NCBI GenBank assembly: GCA_003117195.1
Contig: BDSI01000052.1
Span: forward strand, 497,501 to 561,500
Reading direction: 5' to 3'
DNA from: Eudorina sp. 2006-703-Eu-15
Taxonomy: Eukaryota > Chlorophyta > Chlorophyceae > Chlamydomonadales > Volvocaceae
Length of the DNA stretch: 64,000 bases
Shown here in pieces: positions 34,826 through 45,636 of the stretch (positions are counted from its first letter, which is position 1; every line of letters starts with the position of its first letter). A program made the translations under genes and the position numbers. The notes below the pieces were generated by a model that was not told the origin of the DNA, searched no databases, and was given only the letters and a program-made list of their open reading frames with translations.

Positions 34826-37800
34826 AGGCCTGCAACGCAGCGAGGCAACGGGCGCGAGGGGAGCAAGCTGGGTGTCAGCGCACAGGTATCAATCCAATCA
34901 AACCGAAGGAAGGCAACGCGGCAGGCGGCCTAGCAGCTTCGCAGGCCTAGGACGCATCGTTCAGAGACAGATTACGCTGGGGCGCACCAGGTCCGAACCG
35001 CTGCGCAAGCCCGGCCAGGGTACGTCGCCTCGCCGCGCGGTACCCCAGGCCCATGACGACCTTGACTGCGCTCTTGGTCTTTGCAGGCCTGCAACGCAGC
35101 GAGGCAACGGGCGCGAGAGGAGCAAGCTGGGTGTCAGCGCACAGGTATCAATCCAATCAAACCGAAGGAAGGCAACGCGGCAGGCGGCCTAGCAGCTTCG
35201 CAGGCCTAGGACGCATCGTTCAGAGACAGATTACGCTGGGGCGCACCAGGTCCGAACCGCTGCGCAAGCCCGGCCAGGGTACGTCGCCTCGCCGCGCGGT
35301 ACCCCAGCCCCATGACGACCTTGACTGCGCTCTTGGTCTTTGCAGGCCTGCAACGCAGCGAGGCAACGGGCGCGAGAGGAGCAAGCTGGGTGTCAGCGCA
35401 CAGGTATCAATCCAATCAAACCGAAGGAAGGCAACGCGGCAGGCGGCCTAGCAGCTTCGCAGGCCTAGGACGCATCGTTCAGAGACAGATTACGCTGGGG
35501 CGCACCAGGTCCGAACCGCTGCGCAAGCCCGGCCAGGGTACGTCGCCTCGCCGCGCGGTACCCCAGGCCCATGACGACCTTGACTGCGCTCTTGGTCTTT
35601 GCAGGCCTGCAACGCAGCGAGGCAACGGGCGCGAGAGGAGCAAGCTGGGTGTCAGCGCACAGGTATCAATCCAATCAAACCGAAGGAAGGCAACGCGGCA
35701 GGCGGCCTAGCAGCTTCGCAGGCCTAGGACGCATCGTTAAGAGACAGATTACGCTGGGGCGCACCAGGTCCGAACCGCTGCGCAAGCCCGGCCAGGGTAC
35801 GTCGCCTCGCCGCGCGGTACCCCAGCCCCATGACGACCTTGACTGCGCTCTTGGTCTTTGCAGGCCTGCAACGCAGCGAGGCAACGGGCGCGAGGGGAGC
35901 AGGCTGGGTGTCAGCGCACAGGTATCAATCCAATCAAACCGAAGGAAGGCAACGCGGCAGGCGGCCTAGCAGCTTCGCAGGCCTAGGACGCATCGTTCAG
36001 AGACAGATTACGCTGGGGCGCACCAGGTCCGAACCGCTGCGCAAGCCCGGCCAGGGTACGTCGCCTCGCCGCGCGGTACCCCAGCCCCATGACGACCTTG
36101 ACTGCGCTCTTGGTCTTTGCAGGCCTGCAACGCAGCGAGGCAACGGGCGCGAGAGGAGCAAGCTGGGTGTCAGCGCACAGGTATCAATCCAATCAAACCG
36201 AAGGAAGGCAACGCGGCAGGCGGCCTAGCAGCTTCGCAGGCCTAGGACGCATCGTTCAGAGACAGATTACGCTGGGGCGCACCAGGTCCGAACCGCTGCG
36301 CAAGCCCGGCCAGGGTACGTCGCCTCGCCGCGCGGTACCCCAGCCCCATGCCGACCTTGACTGCGCTCTTGGTCTTTGCAGGCCTGCAACGCAGCGAGGC
36401 AACGGGCGCGAGGGGAGCAGGCTGGGTGTCAGCGCACAGGTATCAATCCAATCAAACCGAAGGAAGGCAACGCGGCAGGCGGCCTAGCAGCTTCGCAGGC
36501 CTAGGACGCATCGTTCAGAGACAGATTACGCTGGGGCGCACCAGGTCCGAACCGCTGCGTAAGCCCGGCCAGGGTACGTCGCCTCGCCGCGCGGTACCCC
36601 AGCCCCATGACGACCTTGACTGCGCTCTTGGTCTTTGCAGGCCTGCAACGCAGCGAGGCAACGGGCGCGAGGGGAGCAGGCTGGGTGTCAGCGCACAGGT
36701 ATCAATCCAATCAAACCGAAGGAAGGCAACGCGGCAGGCGGCCTAGCAGCTTCGCAGGCCTAGGACGCATCGTTCAGAGACAGATTACGCTGGGGCGCAC
36801 CAGGTCCGAACCGCTGCGTAAGCCCGGCCAGGGTACGTCGCCTCGCCGCGCGGTACCCCAGCCCCATGACGACCTTGACTGCGCTCTTGGTCTTTGCAGG
36901 CCTGCAACGCAGCGAGGCAACGGGCGCGAGAGGAGCAGGCTGGGTGTCAGCGCACAGGTATCAATCCAATCAAACCGAAGGAAGGCAACGCGGCAGGCGG
37001 CCTAGCAGCTTCGCAGGCCTAGGACGCATCGTTCAGAGACAGATTACGCTGGGGCGCACCAGGTCCGAACCGCTGCGCAAGCCCGGCCAGGGTACGTCGC
37101 CTCGCCGCGCGGTACCCCAGCCCCATGACGACCTTGACTGCGCTCTTGGTCTTTGCAGGCCTGCAACGCAGCGAGGCAACGGGCGCGAGAGGAGCAAGCT
37201 GGGTGTCAGCGCACAGGTATCAATCCAATCAAACCGAAGGAAGGCAACGCGGCAGGCGGCCTAGCAGCTTCGCAGGCCTAGGACGCATCGTTCAGAGACA
37301 GATTACGCTGGGGCGCACCAGGTCCGAACCGCTGCGCAAGCCCGGCCAGGGTACGTCGCCTCGCCGCGCGGTACCCCAGCCCCATGCCGACCTTGACTGC
37401 GCTCTTGGTCTTTGCAGGCCTGCAACGCAGCGAGGCAACGGGCGCGAGGGGAGCAGGCTGGGTGTCAGCGCACAGGTATCAATCCAATCAAACCGAAGGA
37501 AGGCAACGCGGCAGGCGGCCTAGCAGCTTCGCAGGCCTAGGACGCATCGTTCAGAGACAGATTACGCTGGGGCGCACCAGGTCCGAACCGCTGCGTAAGC
37601 CCGGCCAGGGTACGTCGCCTCGCCGCGCGGTACCCCAGCCCCATGACGACCTTGACTGCGCTCTTGGTCTTTGCAGGCCTGCAACGCAGCGAGGCAACGG
37701 GCGCGAGAGGAGCAGGCTGGGTGTCAGCGCACAGGTATCAATCCAATCAAACCGAAGGAAGGCAACGCGGCAGGCGGCCTAGCAGCTTCGCAGGCCTAGG

Positions 37801-40115
37801 ACGCATCGTTCAGAGACAGATTACGCTGGGGCGCACCAGGTCCGAACCGCTGCGCAAGCCCGGCCAGGGTACGTCGCCTCGCCGCGCGGTACCCCAGCCC
37901 CATGACGACCTTGACTGCGCTCTTGGTCTTTGCAGGCCTGCAACGCAGCGAGGCAACGGGCGCGAGAGGAGCAAGCTGGGTGTCAGCGCACAGGTATCAA
38001 TCCAATCAAACCGAAGGAAGGCAACGCGGCAGGCGGCCTAGCAGCTTCGCAGGCCTAGGACGCATCGTTCAGAGACAGATTACGCTGGGGCGCACCAGGT
38101 CCGAACCGCTGCGCAAGCCCGGCCAGGGTACGTCGCCTCGCCGCGCGGTACCCCAGCCCCATGCCGACCTTGACTGCGCTCTTGGTCTTTGCAGGCCTGC
38201 AACGCAGCGAGGCAACGGGCGCGAGGGGAGCAGGCTGGGTGTCAGCGCACAGGTATCAATCCAATCAAACCGAAGGAAGGCAACGCGGCAGGCGGCCTAG
38301 CAGCTTCGCAGGCCTAGGACGCATCGTTCAGAGACAGATTACGCTGGGGCGCACCAGGTCCGAACCGCTGCGTAAGCCCGGCCAGGGTACGTCGCCTCGC
38401 CGCGCGGTACCCCAGCCCCATGACGACCTTGACTGCGCTCTTGGTCTTTGCAGGCCTGCAACGCAGCGAGGCAACGGGCGCGAGAGGAGCAAGCTGGGTG
38501 TCAGCGCACAGGTATCAATCCAATCAAACCGAAGGAAGGCAACGCGGCAGGCGGCCTAGCAGCTTCGCAGGCCTAGGACGCATCGTTCAGAGACAGATTA
38601 CGCTGGGGCGCACCAGGTCCGAACCGCTGCGTAAGCCCGGCCAGGGTACGTCGCCTCGCCGCGCGGTACCCCAGCCCCATGACGACCTTGACTGCGCTCT
38701 TGGTCTTTGCAGGCCTGCAACGCAGCGAGGCAACGGGCGCGAGAGGAGCAAGCTGGGTGTCAGCGCACAGGTATCAATCCAATCAAACCGAAGGAAGGCA
38801 ACGCGGCAGGCGGCCTAGCAGCTTCGCAGGCCTAGGACGCATCGTTCAGAGACAGATTACGCTGGGGCGCACCAGGTCCGAACCGCTGCGTAAGCCCGGC
38901 CAGGGTAAGTCGCCTCGCCGCGCGGTACCCCAGCCCCATGACGACCTTGACTGCGCTCTTGGTCTTTGCAGGCCTGCAACGCAGCGAGGCAACGGGCGCG
39001 AGAGGAGCAAGCTGGGTGTCAGCGCACAGGTATCAATCCAATCAAACCGAAGGAAGGCAACGCGGCAGGCGGCCTAGCAGCTTCGCAAGCCTAGGACGCA
39101 TCGTTCAGAGACAGATTACGCTGGGGCGCACCAGGTCCGAACCGCTGCGCAAGCCCGGCCAGGGTACGTCGCCTCGCCGCGCGGTACCCCAGCCCCATGA
39201 CGACCTTGACTGCGCTCTTGGTCTTTGCAGGCCTGCAACGCAACGAGGCAACGGGCGCGAGGGGAGCAGGCTGGGTGTCAGCGCACAGGTATCAATCCAA
39301 TCAAACCGAAGGAAGGCAACGCGGCAGGCGGCCTAGCAGCTTCGCAGGCCTAGGACGCATCGTTCAGAGACAGATTACGCTGGGGCGCACCAGGTCCGAA
39401 CCGCTGCGCAAGCCCGGCCAGGGTACGTCGCCTCGCCGCGCGGTACCCCAGCCCCATGACGACCTTGACTGCGCTCTTGGTCTTTGCAGGCCTGCAACGC
39501 AGCGAGGCAACGGGCGCGAGGGGAGCAGGCTGGGTGTCAGCGCACAGGTATCAATCCAATCAAACCGAAGGAAGGCAACGCGGCAGGCGGCCTAGCAGCT
39601 TCGCAGGCCTAGGACGCATCGTTCAGAGACAGATTACGCTGGGGCGCACCAGGTCCGAACCGCTGCGCAAGCCCGGCCAGGGTAAGTCGCCTCGCCGCGC
39701 GGTACCCCAGCCCCATGACGACCTTGACTGCGCTCTTGGTCTTTGCAGGCCTGCAACGCAGCGAGGCAACGGGCGCGAGGGGAGCAGGCTGGGTGTCAGC
39801 GCACAGGTATCAATCCAATCAAACCGAAGGAAGGCAACGCGGCAGGCGGCCTAGCAGCTTCGCAGGCCTAGGACGCATCGTTCAGAGACAGATTACGCTG
39901 GGGCGCACCAGGTCCGAACCGCTGCGCAAGCCCGGCCAGGGTACGTCGCCTCGCCGCGCGGTACCCCAGCCCCATGACGACCTTGACTGCGCTCTTGGTC
40001 TTTGCAGGCCTGCAACGCAGCGAGGCAACGGGCGCGAGGGGAGCAGGCTGGGTGTCAGCGCACAGGTATCAATCCAATCAAACCGAAGGAAGGCAACGCG
40101 GCAGGCGGCCTAGCA
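34826..40115 (+). repeat. 259-bp tandem repeat array, about 20.4 copies
   Basis: Units repeat with an exact 259-bp period and almost no divergence (a few recurring single-base variants, no indels seen). Each unit has a 192-nt part with no stop in one frame (first copy 34828-35019) and a 67-nt part (35020-35086) starting GTACGT (GTAAGT in two copies, at 38905 and 39682) and ending TTGGTCTTTGCAG, with a branch-like TTGAC. Removing the 67-nt part keeps that frame open across the array: 64 residues per unit, Arg/Gln/Ser/Gly-rich, including RYQSNQTEGRQRGRRPSSFA. Unspliced, each copy hits a stop. There is an in-frame TGA just before the first copy (34821), and the spliced frame would end at 40181-40183. 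No protein family is recognised. It could simply be a satellite. Inverted relatives occur at 57.6-58.2 kb. Confidence 0.95.
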
Positions 40116-40925
40116 ACATATGGGAATTTCCTACCCTTGTTCGTGCCGTGACGCGAACGGATTTCGCTACGGGACCCTCCTAACCGAATGACTATTTTGC
40201 TGGGTCGGCTGTCGGTCATTTTGGGCCCGATTGGTTTGACTGCCCAAAACGAACGATTTCTAGTGATGGGGGCCTTGGCGGTGATGGTAATCGTCTTGAT
40301 GATAAACGGCGCGGACGTTGCAAACGGCTATCGACCGCAGCAATCCAGCAGTCCATGTCAGTCGCAAGGGAACGGAGGCTGGCGAGCAGGGCGATTGTCA
40401 TGGGTTTAGAGACGCAATGACCCCCTAAGAAACTTTCAGCTTCATGTCCAAAGCAAAAAACGTATGTGCGCTTGCCAGTCGCATCTCGCACGGATGTCCC
40501 AACAGGATGGACGCATCCCACGTTGCGCATTCTGCCAAGATCATCAGTTCCTCCAGTTACGCTCAATTATGTTCCCTCAAGTCATCAAGAGCGTCCGCGG
40601 TCCATAAACCAGAACTCACCAAGTGGCGCTTGCGACTTCGCTGTCGACAGGAAGTTGACCCCAACCAGGCGTCATGGAAACCTTGCTGAATAAGTTGTGC
40701 AAAACGAAAGTGAGCAACGAAACGAGCGGCCGTTTCGGCACGGTAAGGGCGTATGGGTTGTATGGGTTGTGAACGGAACCTTTTGCAACCAGGTAGCGTC
40801 TCTTACATGTAATAATGTCAGGAGCTCATCCCTGATATATACTTCTGTACGGTTGCGAGTGAGGGGCCGCTCACAGACTGAGACGACATCCCCACAAAAC
40901 TTTCGCCTCACCCCAAATCAGTAGA
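40116..40925 (+). mobile_element. Dispersed element tail following the 259-bp array
   Basis: The sequence is homologous, with divergence, to the minus strand of about 56640-57640. Shared blocks include GGGAACGGAGGCTG, CCATAAACCAGA(A/G)CTCACCAA, GGGTTGTGAACGGAACC and ACATCCCCA(C)AAAACTTT. In both places the tail follows 259-bp repeat sequence in the same relative order, so repeat and tail travel as one unit. Short frames are degenerate and no protein is recognised. Confidence 0.65.
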
Positions 40926-41855
40926 ATGCTGCAATCATAGAAATAACATATGTAGTTGGTCCATATGTTGATAATTAGCATAAAATTAACTGAAGATGCA
41001 GGTATGGAGCGCTGCGAAAGGACTCAGCTTAGCATAAGCCAGAGCAGTATAAAGGTTTGGCACAGTCTGAAATTACAGTGATAAACTATTCTGCTTCTAC
41101 ACGGGAAAAGATGCGAGCCATACAGGAAACCTTTAGCTTACACTGCCGTACAAGGTGACAAGGTCACTACTGCTGATGCCTTAACAGTTTCATGTTGAAT
41201 TTTGTAGGTATGGTAATCGAACGCGACACCACGCAGCTTTAGGAGACAATCTCGCCGAGTGTTTTTTATTGTGACGCTGCACACCGAATGAAAGATCCTG
41301 GGTGTGCCAGTCTGTGGTCTGCACTTCGGCCGCATCCAATGACTTTACTTTAAGCTGAGGTCCCTGCCTTGAGCCGTCTGAGCTCAGAGAGCATTGCCGC
41401 GTTTTGCTGATTACCATTGCGACTGCTGTTAGAGGCCTATCAACTCCGAAGCCTGGTGATGGTTGCTCATTTGAATTTTTAGCTATCGTTTACGTCAAAC
41501 ATGTGCCGCGGTGCTTCCAACACGAGCATACGGTAATGTTGTCGGCGGGTTGTCTGTCAACATACATCGGCTGCAATGCTCAATTGCTCCTTCGCCCTTA
41601 CCGTGCGCTAGGTTTTCTGGCCCGACGCCGTGCGACACCTTGTTCGTCGATTCCGGAACATGTACTACATACAAGACCATTTCTGCCATCATTGCCATCG
41701 GTTTCTCATTTCGCGGCTCAGTTTTCCTACACGACTAAAGTTTGCTGGCCCTCCCTCTTGTCTGATAGCTGCGCCCGTCGCAGTTCACGGACGAACGCAT
41801 CACCCAAGGGTGACGAATACACACGGGTGAAGCTGCGGCCCCCTGTCCCGCGCAT
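40926..41855. other. Downstream flank of the AUG1-like gene
   Basis: AT-rich sequence probably holding the AUG1-like 3'UTR on the minus strand. A TGTAA (minus strand, 41138-41142) is a possible polyadenylation motif about 715 nt after the stop. No other gene is recognised. Confidence 0.4.
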
Positions 41856-44800
41856 TCACACGCCTCGGCTGCCGAACCCGAAGCCGCCGCGCGCGCCCAC
41901 ACCCACCCCCGCACCCCCCATGCCGCCCCCGCTGAGCCGCGACACCGAGCTGCCGTGCACAAAGGCGCTGCCCATGGCCGCATGCACGTCCGCTAACTCC
42001 TTCTGCGAGCGCTCCAGCATGGAGGCGAGTCCCGCGGCGCTGGGCGGAATGCTGTCGTACATCTTGAGCGACTCCTCTGTCTCCGCTAGGCTGCGCTCCA
42101 GGGACTCCACCTCCGACGCCAGAGCCTCCAAGGACTCGTGACCCAGCTGCGATGACGGGAGCGTGTGAATGTGTGGGATGGGGGACCTCAGCTTCACCTG
42201 AGGGGTGTTCGCCAACCTAGGGTGTGTCTTCGTCGGTCGTCAGGACAGCGTGCGTGAAATGCGTAAAAGCGCAGCTCCGCAGCAACGCCCCACAGATGCC
42301 CGGATGCGATCAGGCTGTGACGACGGTGTGTTCGTGGGGGTTTAGTGTTATCTGATCAGGCCCTACACCGGCCAGGGGCTATGCGTTGGCCGGTAAGCAA
42401 GGCAGTGTGCACGACATGCGAAGGGCACATCGGTAGCTCCCAAGGGATGTGCGTGGCGAGGGACAATGGGGGGGAGGAAAGAGGTTCACAATCCCACCCG
42501 AATCCTCCGAATCTCGTTCATGTCCAGTTCCCTGCCGTATCCACGGTCGTGTTCTGGCCGAGGCCGGCCGGCCGGATGCCCCAGCTGGGATGGGACGCTG
42601 CAGTCCCCACAGTTCCCATTCAGCTCCTCGGGTGCGTCTGTCCCCATGGGGGTCACCTGACCCCCCGGCCACCTGACCCCCCGGCCACCTGACCACCCGG
42701 TCACGATACGACGTCCAGGAGACCTCCCGCTGACACACCCACACCCAGGCGGGCGGGCGGCTGCCCTGCCCCTGTCCCCGCCCGGGCGAGCGAGGGCAGG
42801 CATGGCGTCACACCCCCGGACCCACCTCTTGCCGGTACCCCAGCCCCAGGAGCTTGTCGCGCATGTTGCTGATGCGGGTGATGTACTCGTTCGCCTTGGC
42901 TTCCAACTGGCGATGCTCTTCCCCGAACTTTTCAACGTTGCCCAGGTCCTTGGCCTGGGCGTGTTGAGCCGCATCCAGGGCCGCACCCAGCTCCGTCCCG
43001 GTGCGGAGGGCGGCCTGGGCTGCGGACCGCAGCTCGGATGCAAGGGCCTCCCGCTGGGCCTGAGGCGGCGGATGGGGGTTTGGGATCAGAGGCAATGCGG
43101 GAGGAGTTCAGAGGCCCGGCCCACATCGGAAACCGGGCAGGAGTGTGACACCGATGACTGCGCGATGCATGTCCGTTCTGCCGTCAACGAGTTATCATGT
43201 CCGTCTCATTTCATAATATTTTTCCCGCGGGAAGTGTTGCCTTGATTGTTGTTGCAGCGCGAATACTTAGTCGCTGTGCGACCTAAGGAACGCAAAGGGA
43301 ATCTGAATATGGAATGGCTGTCCTGTAAGGAATGGCTGTCCTGTATGAAAAGCACTCATGCTCAATCGGCATAGATGAAGCGGTATCGGCATGCGGCACC
43401 GCTGCGAGTAACCCGTCCGTGGTTACAATCGAATGGAAGTGTACGGAAGTCGTCCAAGCAACGAGATTAAAACCCCTCGGAAGGGAGCTAGGATGGAGAG
43501 AACCTGAAAACCTTTATCAGACGTCGTTCTCTTCCTGAATTATAATCTTGACGGAGCGATGCCGTCCTGAAACAGTATGGTTTAGCGGCTAGAACTACAA
43601 CATTTTAGGGTTAGATCGGCAGAGGTAAAGGTTCGCGGGGCACAGGACCCCTGCTCCTGAAGTTCATGCAATTTCCGTTCTTCTCCAATGGCATGGTCGA
43701 TAAGCGCATCAAGGCTTTCAAATTCGCGTCTGCGGTAGTCAACACGGCAAGGTGCTAACAAAGGCGCGGTCAGGCCACGGCGGAAAAGCATCAAATGCCA
43801 TCATACGCCAGCGGAATGCGAAACGGTTATCGCTTCCAGGAATCTTGCTGCGTATGCAGCAACGCTTTTCTGGGCGTCCAGCTTCGCCTTGTTATCTAAC
43901 AACGTAACAAGGCTTGCATCTTCTCAATTTTCTTGTCACGCACCGTGTCTACGAATCGCTTGCGGAAAGCGTCGGCGATGGTTACCGTCGTTAGGGCTTC
44001 CGGGTCGTCGGTCATCTCCGAGAACGAGTTGATCCACCCAGCGGCTTCCGGGTTGTCCTGGCATGCCGCCAGCATAACCGCGAAGGGGTCGGCGTCCCTT
44101 CGCGGTTTCATGTAGAGTTCGTAGTAACGGAGGACGTGCTCCGGAGTTTCGGAAGGGTGCCAACCCGGAGCACGTCCTCCGTTACTACGAACTGTTCTAC
44201 ATGAAACCGCGACGGGACGCCGACCCCTTCGCGGTTATGCTGGCGGCATGCCAGGACAACCCGGAAGCCAGCTCGGTGGATCAACTCCTTCTCGGAAACG
44301 ACTGACGACCCGGAAGCCCTAACGACGGCAACCATCGCCGACGCTTTCCGCAAGCGATTCGTAGACAAGGTGCGTGACAAGAAAATTGAGAAGATGCAAG
44401 CCTTGTTAGATAACAAGGTGTAGATGGATGCCCAGAAGAGCGTTGCTGAATAAGCCGCAAGATTCCGGGGAGCGATAACCGTTTCGCATTCCCGGCTTGA
44501 GCAGATTACGGTGAAGAGCAGATTACGGTATATCGATGACACTATTTAGCCTCGGGCTATAACCAGCTGCGGATTCATCCCGATGATGTGCCTAAAATGG
44601 CGTAGACAACACCTTTAGTTCAATTTGAATGGCTTGCATTGCCTTTTTGTTTATCGAATGCGCCTGCAATTTTCCAGAAACTGATGAATCGCAATTTCGC
44701 GCACCGTTTCGTAACGGTATACCCCGACGATATCCTGATATTTTGCCAAACCACCGAGGAACATGCCAAGCATTTGCGGCTCGTCCTTCAGGTTTTGCAA

Positions 44801-45636
44801 GGTCAGCGCGTGAATCAAGCTGTCGAAATGCGATTGGTGGCTTCCCGAGGTAACATACCAAGCCAGACATCGTCGAGGCGACTGGTATTCCAATGGACAC
44901 AAAGAAAGTCAGCCCGATCCGTGAATGCCCTGTACCCAAAGACATGTCTGATGTACTGTCTTTTATGGGACTTGCTAATGGCTTCCGGCGTTTTATCGCT
45001 GGGTTCGGATCGCTCGCTACACTCCTGGCCGATCTGTTCAGTGCCCCGCGCATACCGAACCCGCTACCTGAACAAGTAACCCGTCAATCGAATGAATCGA
45101 ATAAAACTGTACGGAAGTCGTTTCGGCCTTCTAAGCAACGAGATTAAACCCCTCGGAAATGAGCTAGGACAGAGAAAACCTGAAAACGTTTGTCAGACGT
45201 TGTTCTCTTCCTGAATCCTTGTCTTGACGGAGCGACCTGTAACCGTTTTGCTTAACAGCTAGAACTAAAACAGTTGTCCGGTCATGGCGGGGCCGGGGTG
45301 CCTCTGCTTTCTTGACCCTGACAGACACCCACCGCTCGTCCACTCCGCCCCGCGGTCATGCGCATCTTGCATCCGCACACCTTTGGTCGCCCGCCTACCC
45401 CTCGGACTGGAAATTCCCTGGCCGAGTTGCCCCGATTCCTGGTCACCCCACCTGCAGCCGCTCCTGCCGTAATTTCTCCGCGTCCTGCGCCACCCAGGCG
45501 GCCACCATGGCGCCCTCCGCGGTGGTGTTGAGGCCCAGGTTGCTGGCCACCGCCGCCAGGTGCCATGCCGCCGTCATGCCGGCGGGTGGGAGGGGCGCCA
45601 GCCCGGATGACGTGGCCTTGGCCTCCAGCAGTGCCG
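41856..45636 (-). CDS. HAUS1/AUG1-like augmin complex subunit (5' end unresolved)
   Basis: Augmin recruits gamma-tubulin to existing microtubules for branching nucleation in spindles. Supported exons in transcript order are 45636-45452, 43060-42836 and 42146-41856. The 45452/43060 and 42836/42146 junctions are phase 0; the stop is at 41856-41858. The product is a coiled-coil helical protein. The block [19 protein letters not shown] followed by [32 protein letters not shown] and LERSQKEL has the order seen at the C-terminus of HAUS1/AUG1 (a Gly-Tyr turn, helix, then a Leu-x-x-Tyr-x-x-(Leu/Ile)-Pro-Pro motif). A Gly-rich tail follows. Upstream, ELDQIQALLEDHRQ (about 46030-46095) and a frame at 46330-46420 could be earlier exons, but phases do not join cleanly. 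The intron 43061-45451 carries a retroelement. Family identity is from remembered motif order only. Confidence 0.62.
43405..43603 (+). repeat. Left LTR-like direct repeat of a decayed retroelement
   Basis: About 200 bp shared with 45077-45273: GTAACCCGTC, GTACGGAAGTCGT, AAGCAACGAGATTAAA, GACGGAGCGA and CTAGAACTA(C/A)AACA in the same order and orientation. The pair flanks gag- and RT-like sequence, as LTRs would. Exact LTR ends are not clear. Confidence 0.6.
43582..43794 (-). pseudogene. Gag-like fragment (Ty3/Gypsy)
   Basis: The minus-strand frame contains [20 protein letters not shown] followed by [12 protein letters not shown], which resembles the C-terminal part of Gypsy Gag. It is antisense to the RT fragment at 44.6 kb, so the element has been rearranged. 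Confidence 0.45.
43813..44144 (-). repeat. Left arm of a gag-derived inverted repeat
   Basis: About 330 bp, nearly the exact reverse complement of 44165-44492, with a 20-nt loop at 44145-44164. The minus strand reads a Gag-like frame ([19 protein letters not shown], then [10 protein letters not shown]). Confidence 0.85.
44165..44492 (+). repeat. Right arm of a gag-derived inverted repeat
   Basis: It is complementary to 43813-44144 with scattered mismatches and small indels. Its Gag-like frame is interrupted by a frameshift and stop relative to the left arm. A transcript in either direction would fold into a long hairpin. Confidence 0.85.
44630..45060 (+). pseudogene. Ty3/Gypsy reverse transcriptase fragment
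   Basis: The frame from 44639 reads [20 protein letters not shown], then a YPDD box in place of the usual Y-x-DD, then [20 protein letters not shown]. After a frame change, [20 protein letters not shown] then [17 protein letters not shown] at about 44935-45045 matches the RT/RNase H connection of Gypsy polyproteins. It is truncated at both ends and frameshifted, with no integrase or protease visible. It lies in the large intron of the AUG1-like gene, opposite to that gene. Confidence 0.8.
45077..45273 (+). repeat. Right LTR-like direct repeat
   Basis: Partner of 43405-43603 in the same orientation, starting right after the RT fragment. Divergence of the pair suggests an old insertion. Confidence 0.6.

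Noticed and set aside
35053..40113. Overlapping 132-codon frames in each 259-bp unit read as separate genes
   Set aside because: They are the unspliced reading of the repeat and restart every 259 bp; treated as one array.
34826..40115. 5S rRNA or tRNA gene cluster
   Set aside because: No cloverleaf, no 5S-like internal promoter and no T-rich terminators in the unit.
43932..44163. Functional gag gene
   Set aside because: Only fragments remain, duplicated as a hairpin, with a frameshift in one arm and no continuous polyprotein.
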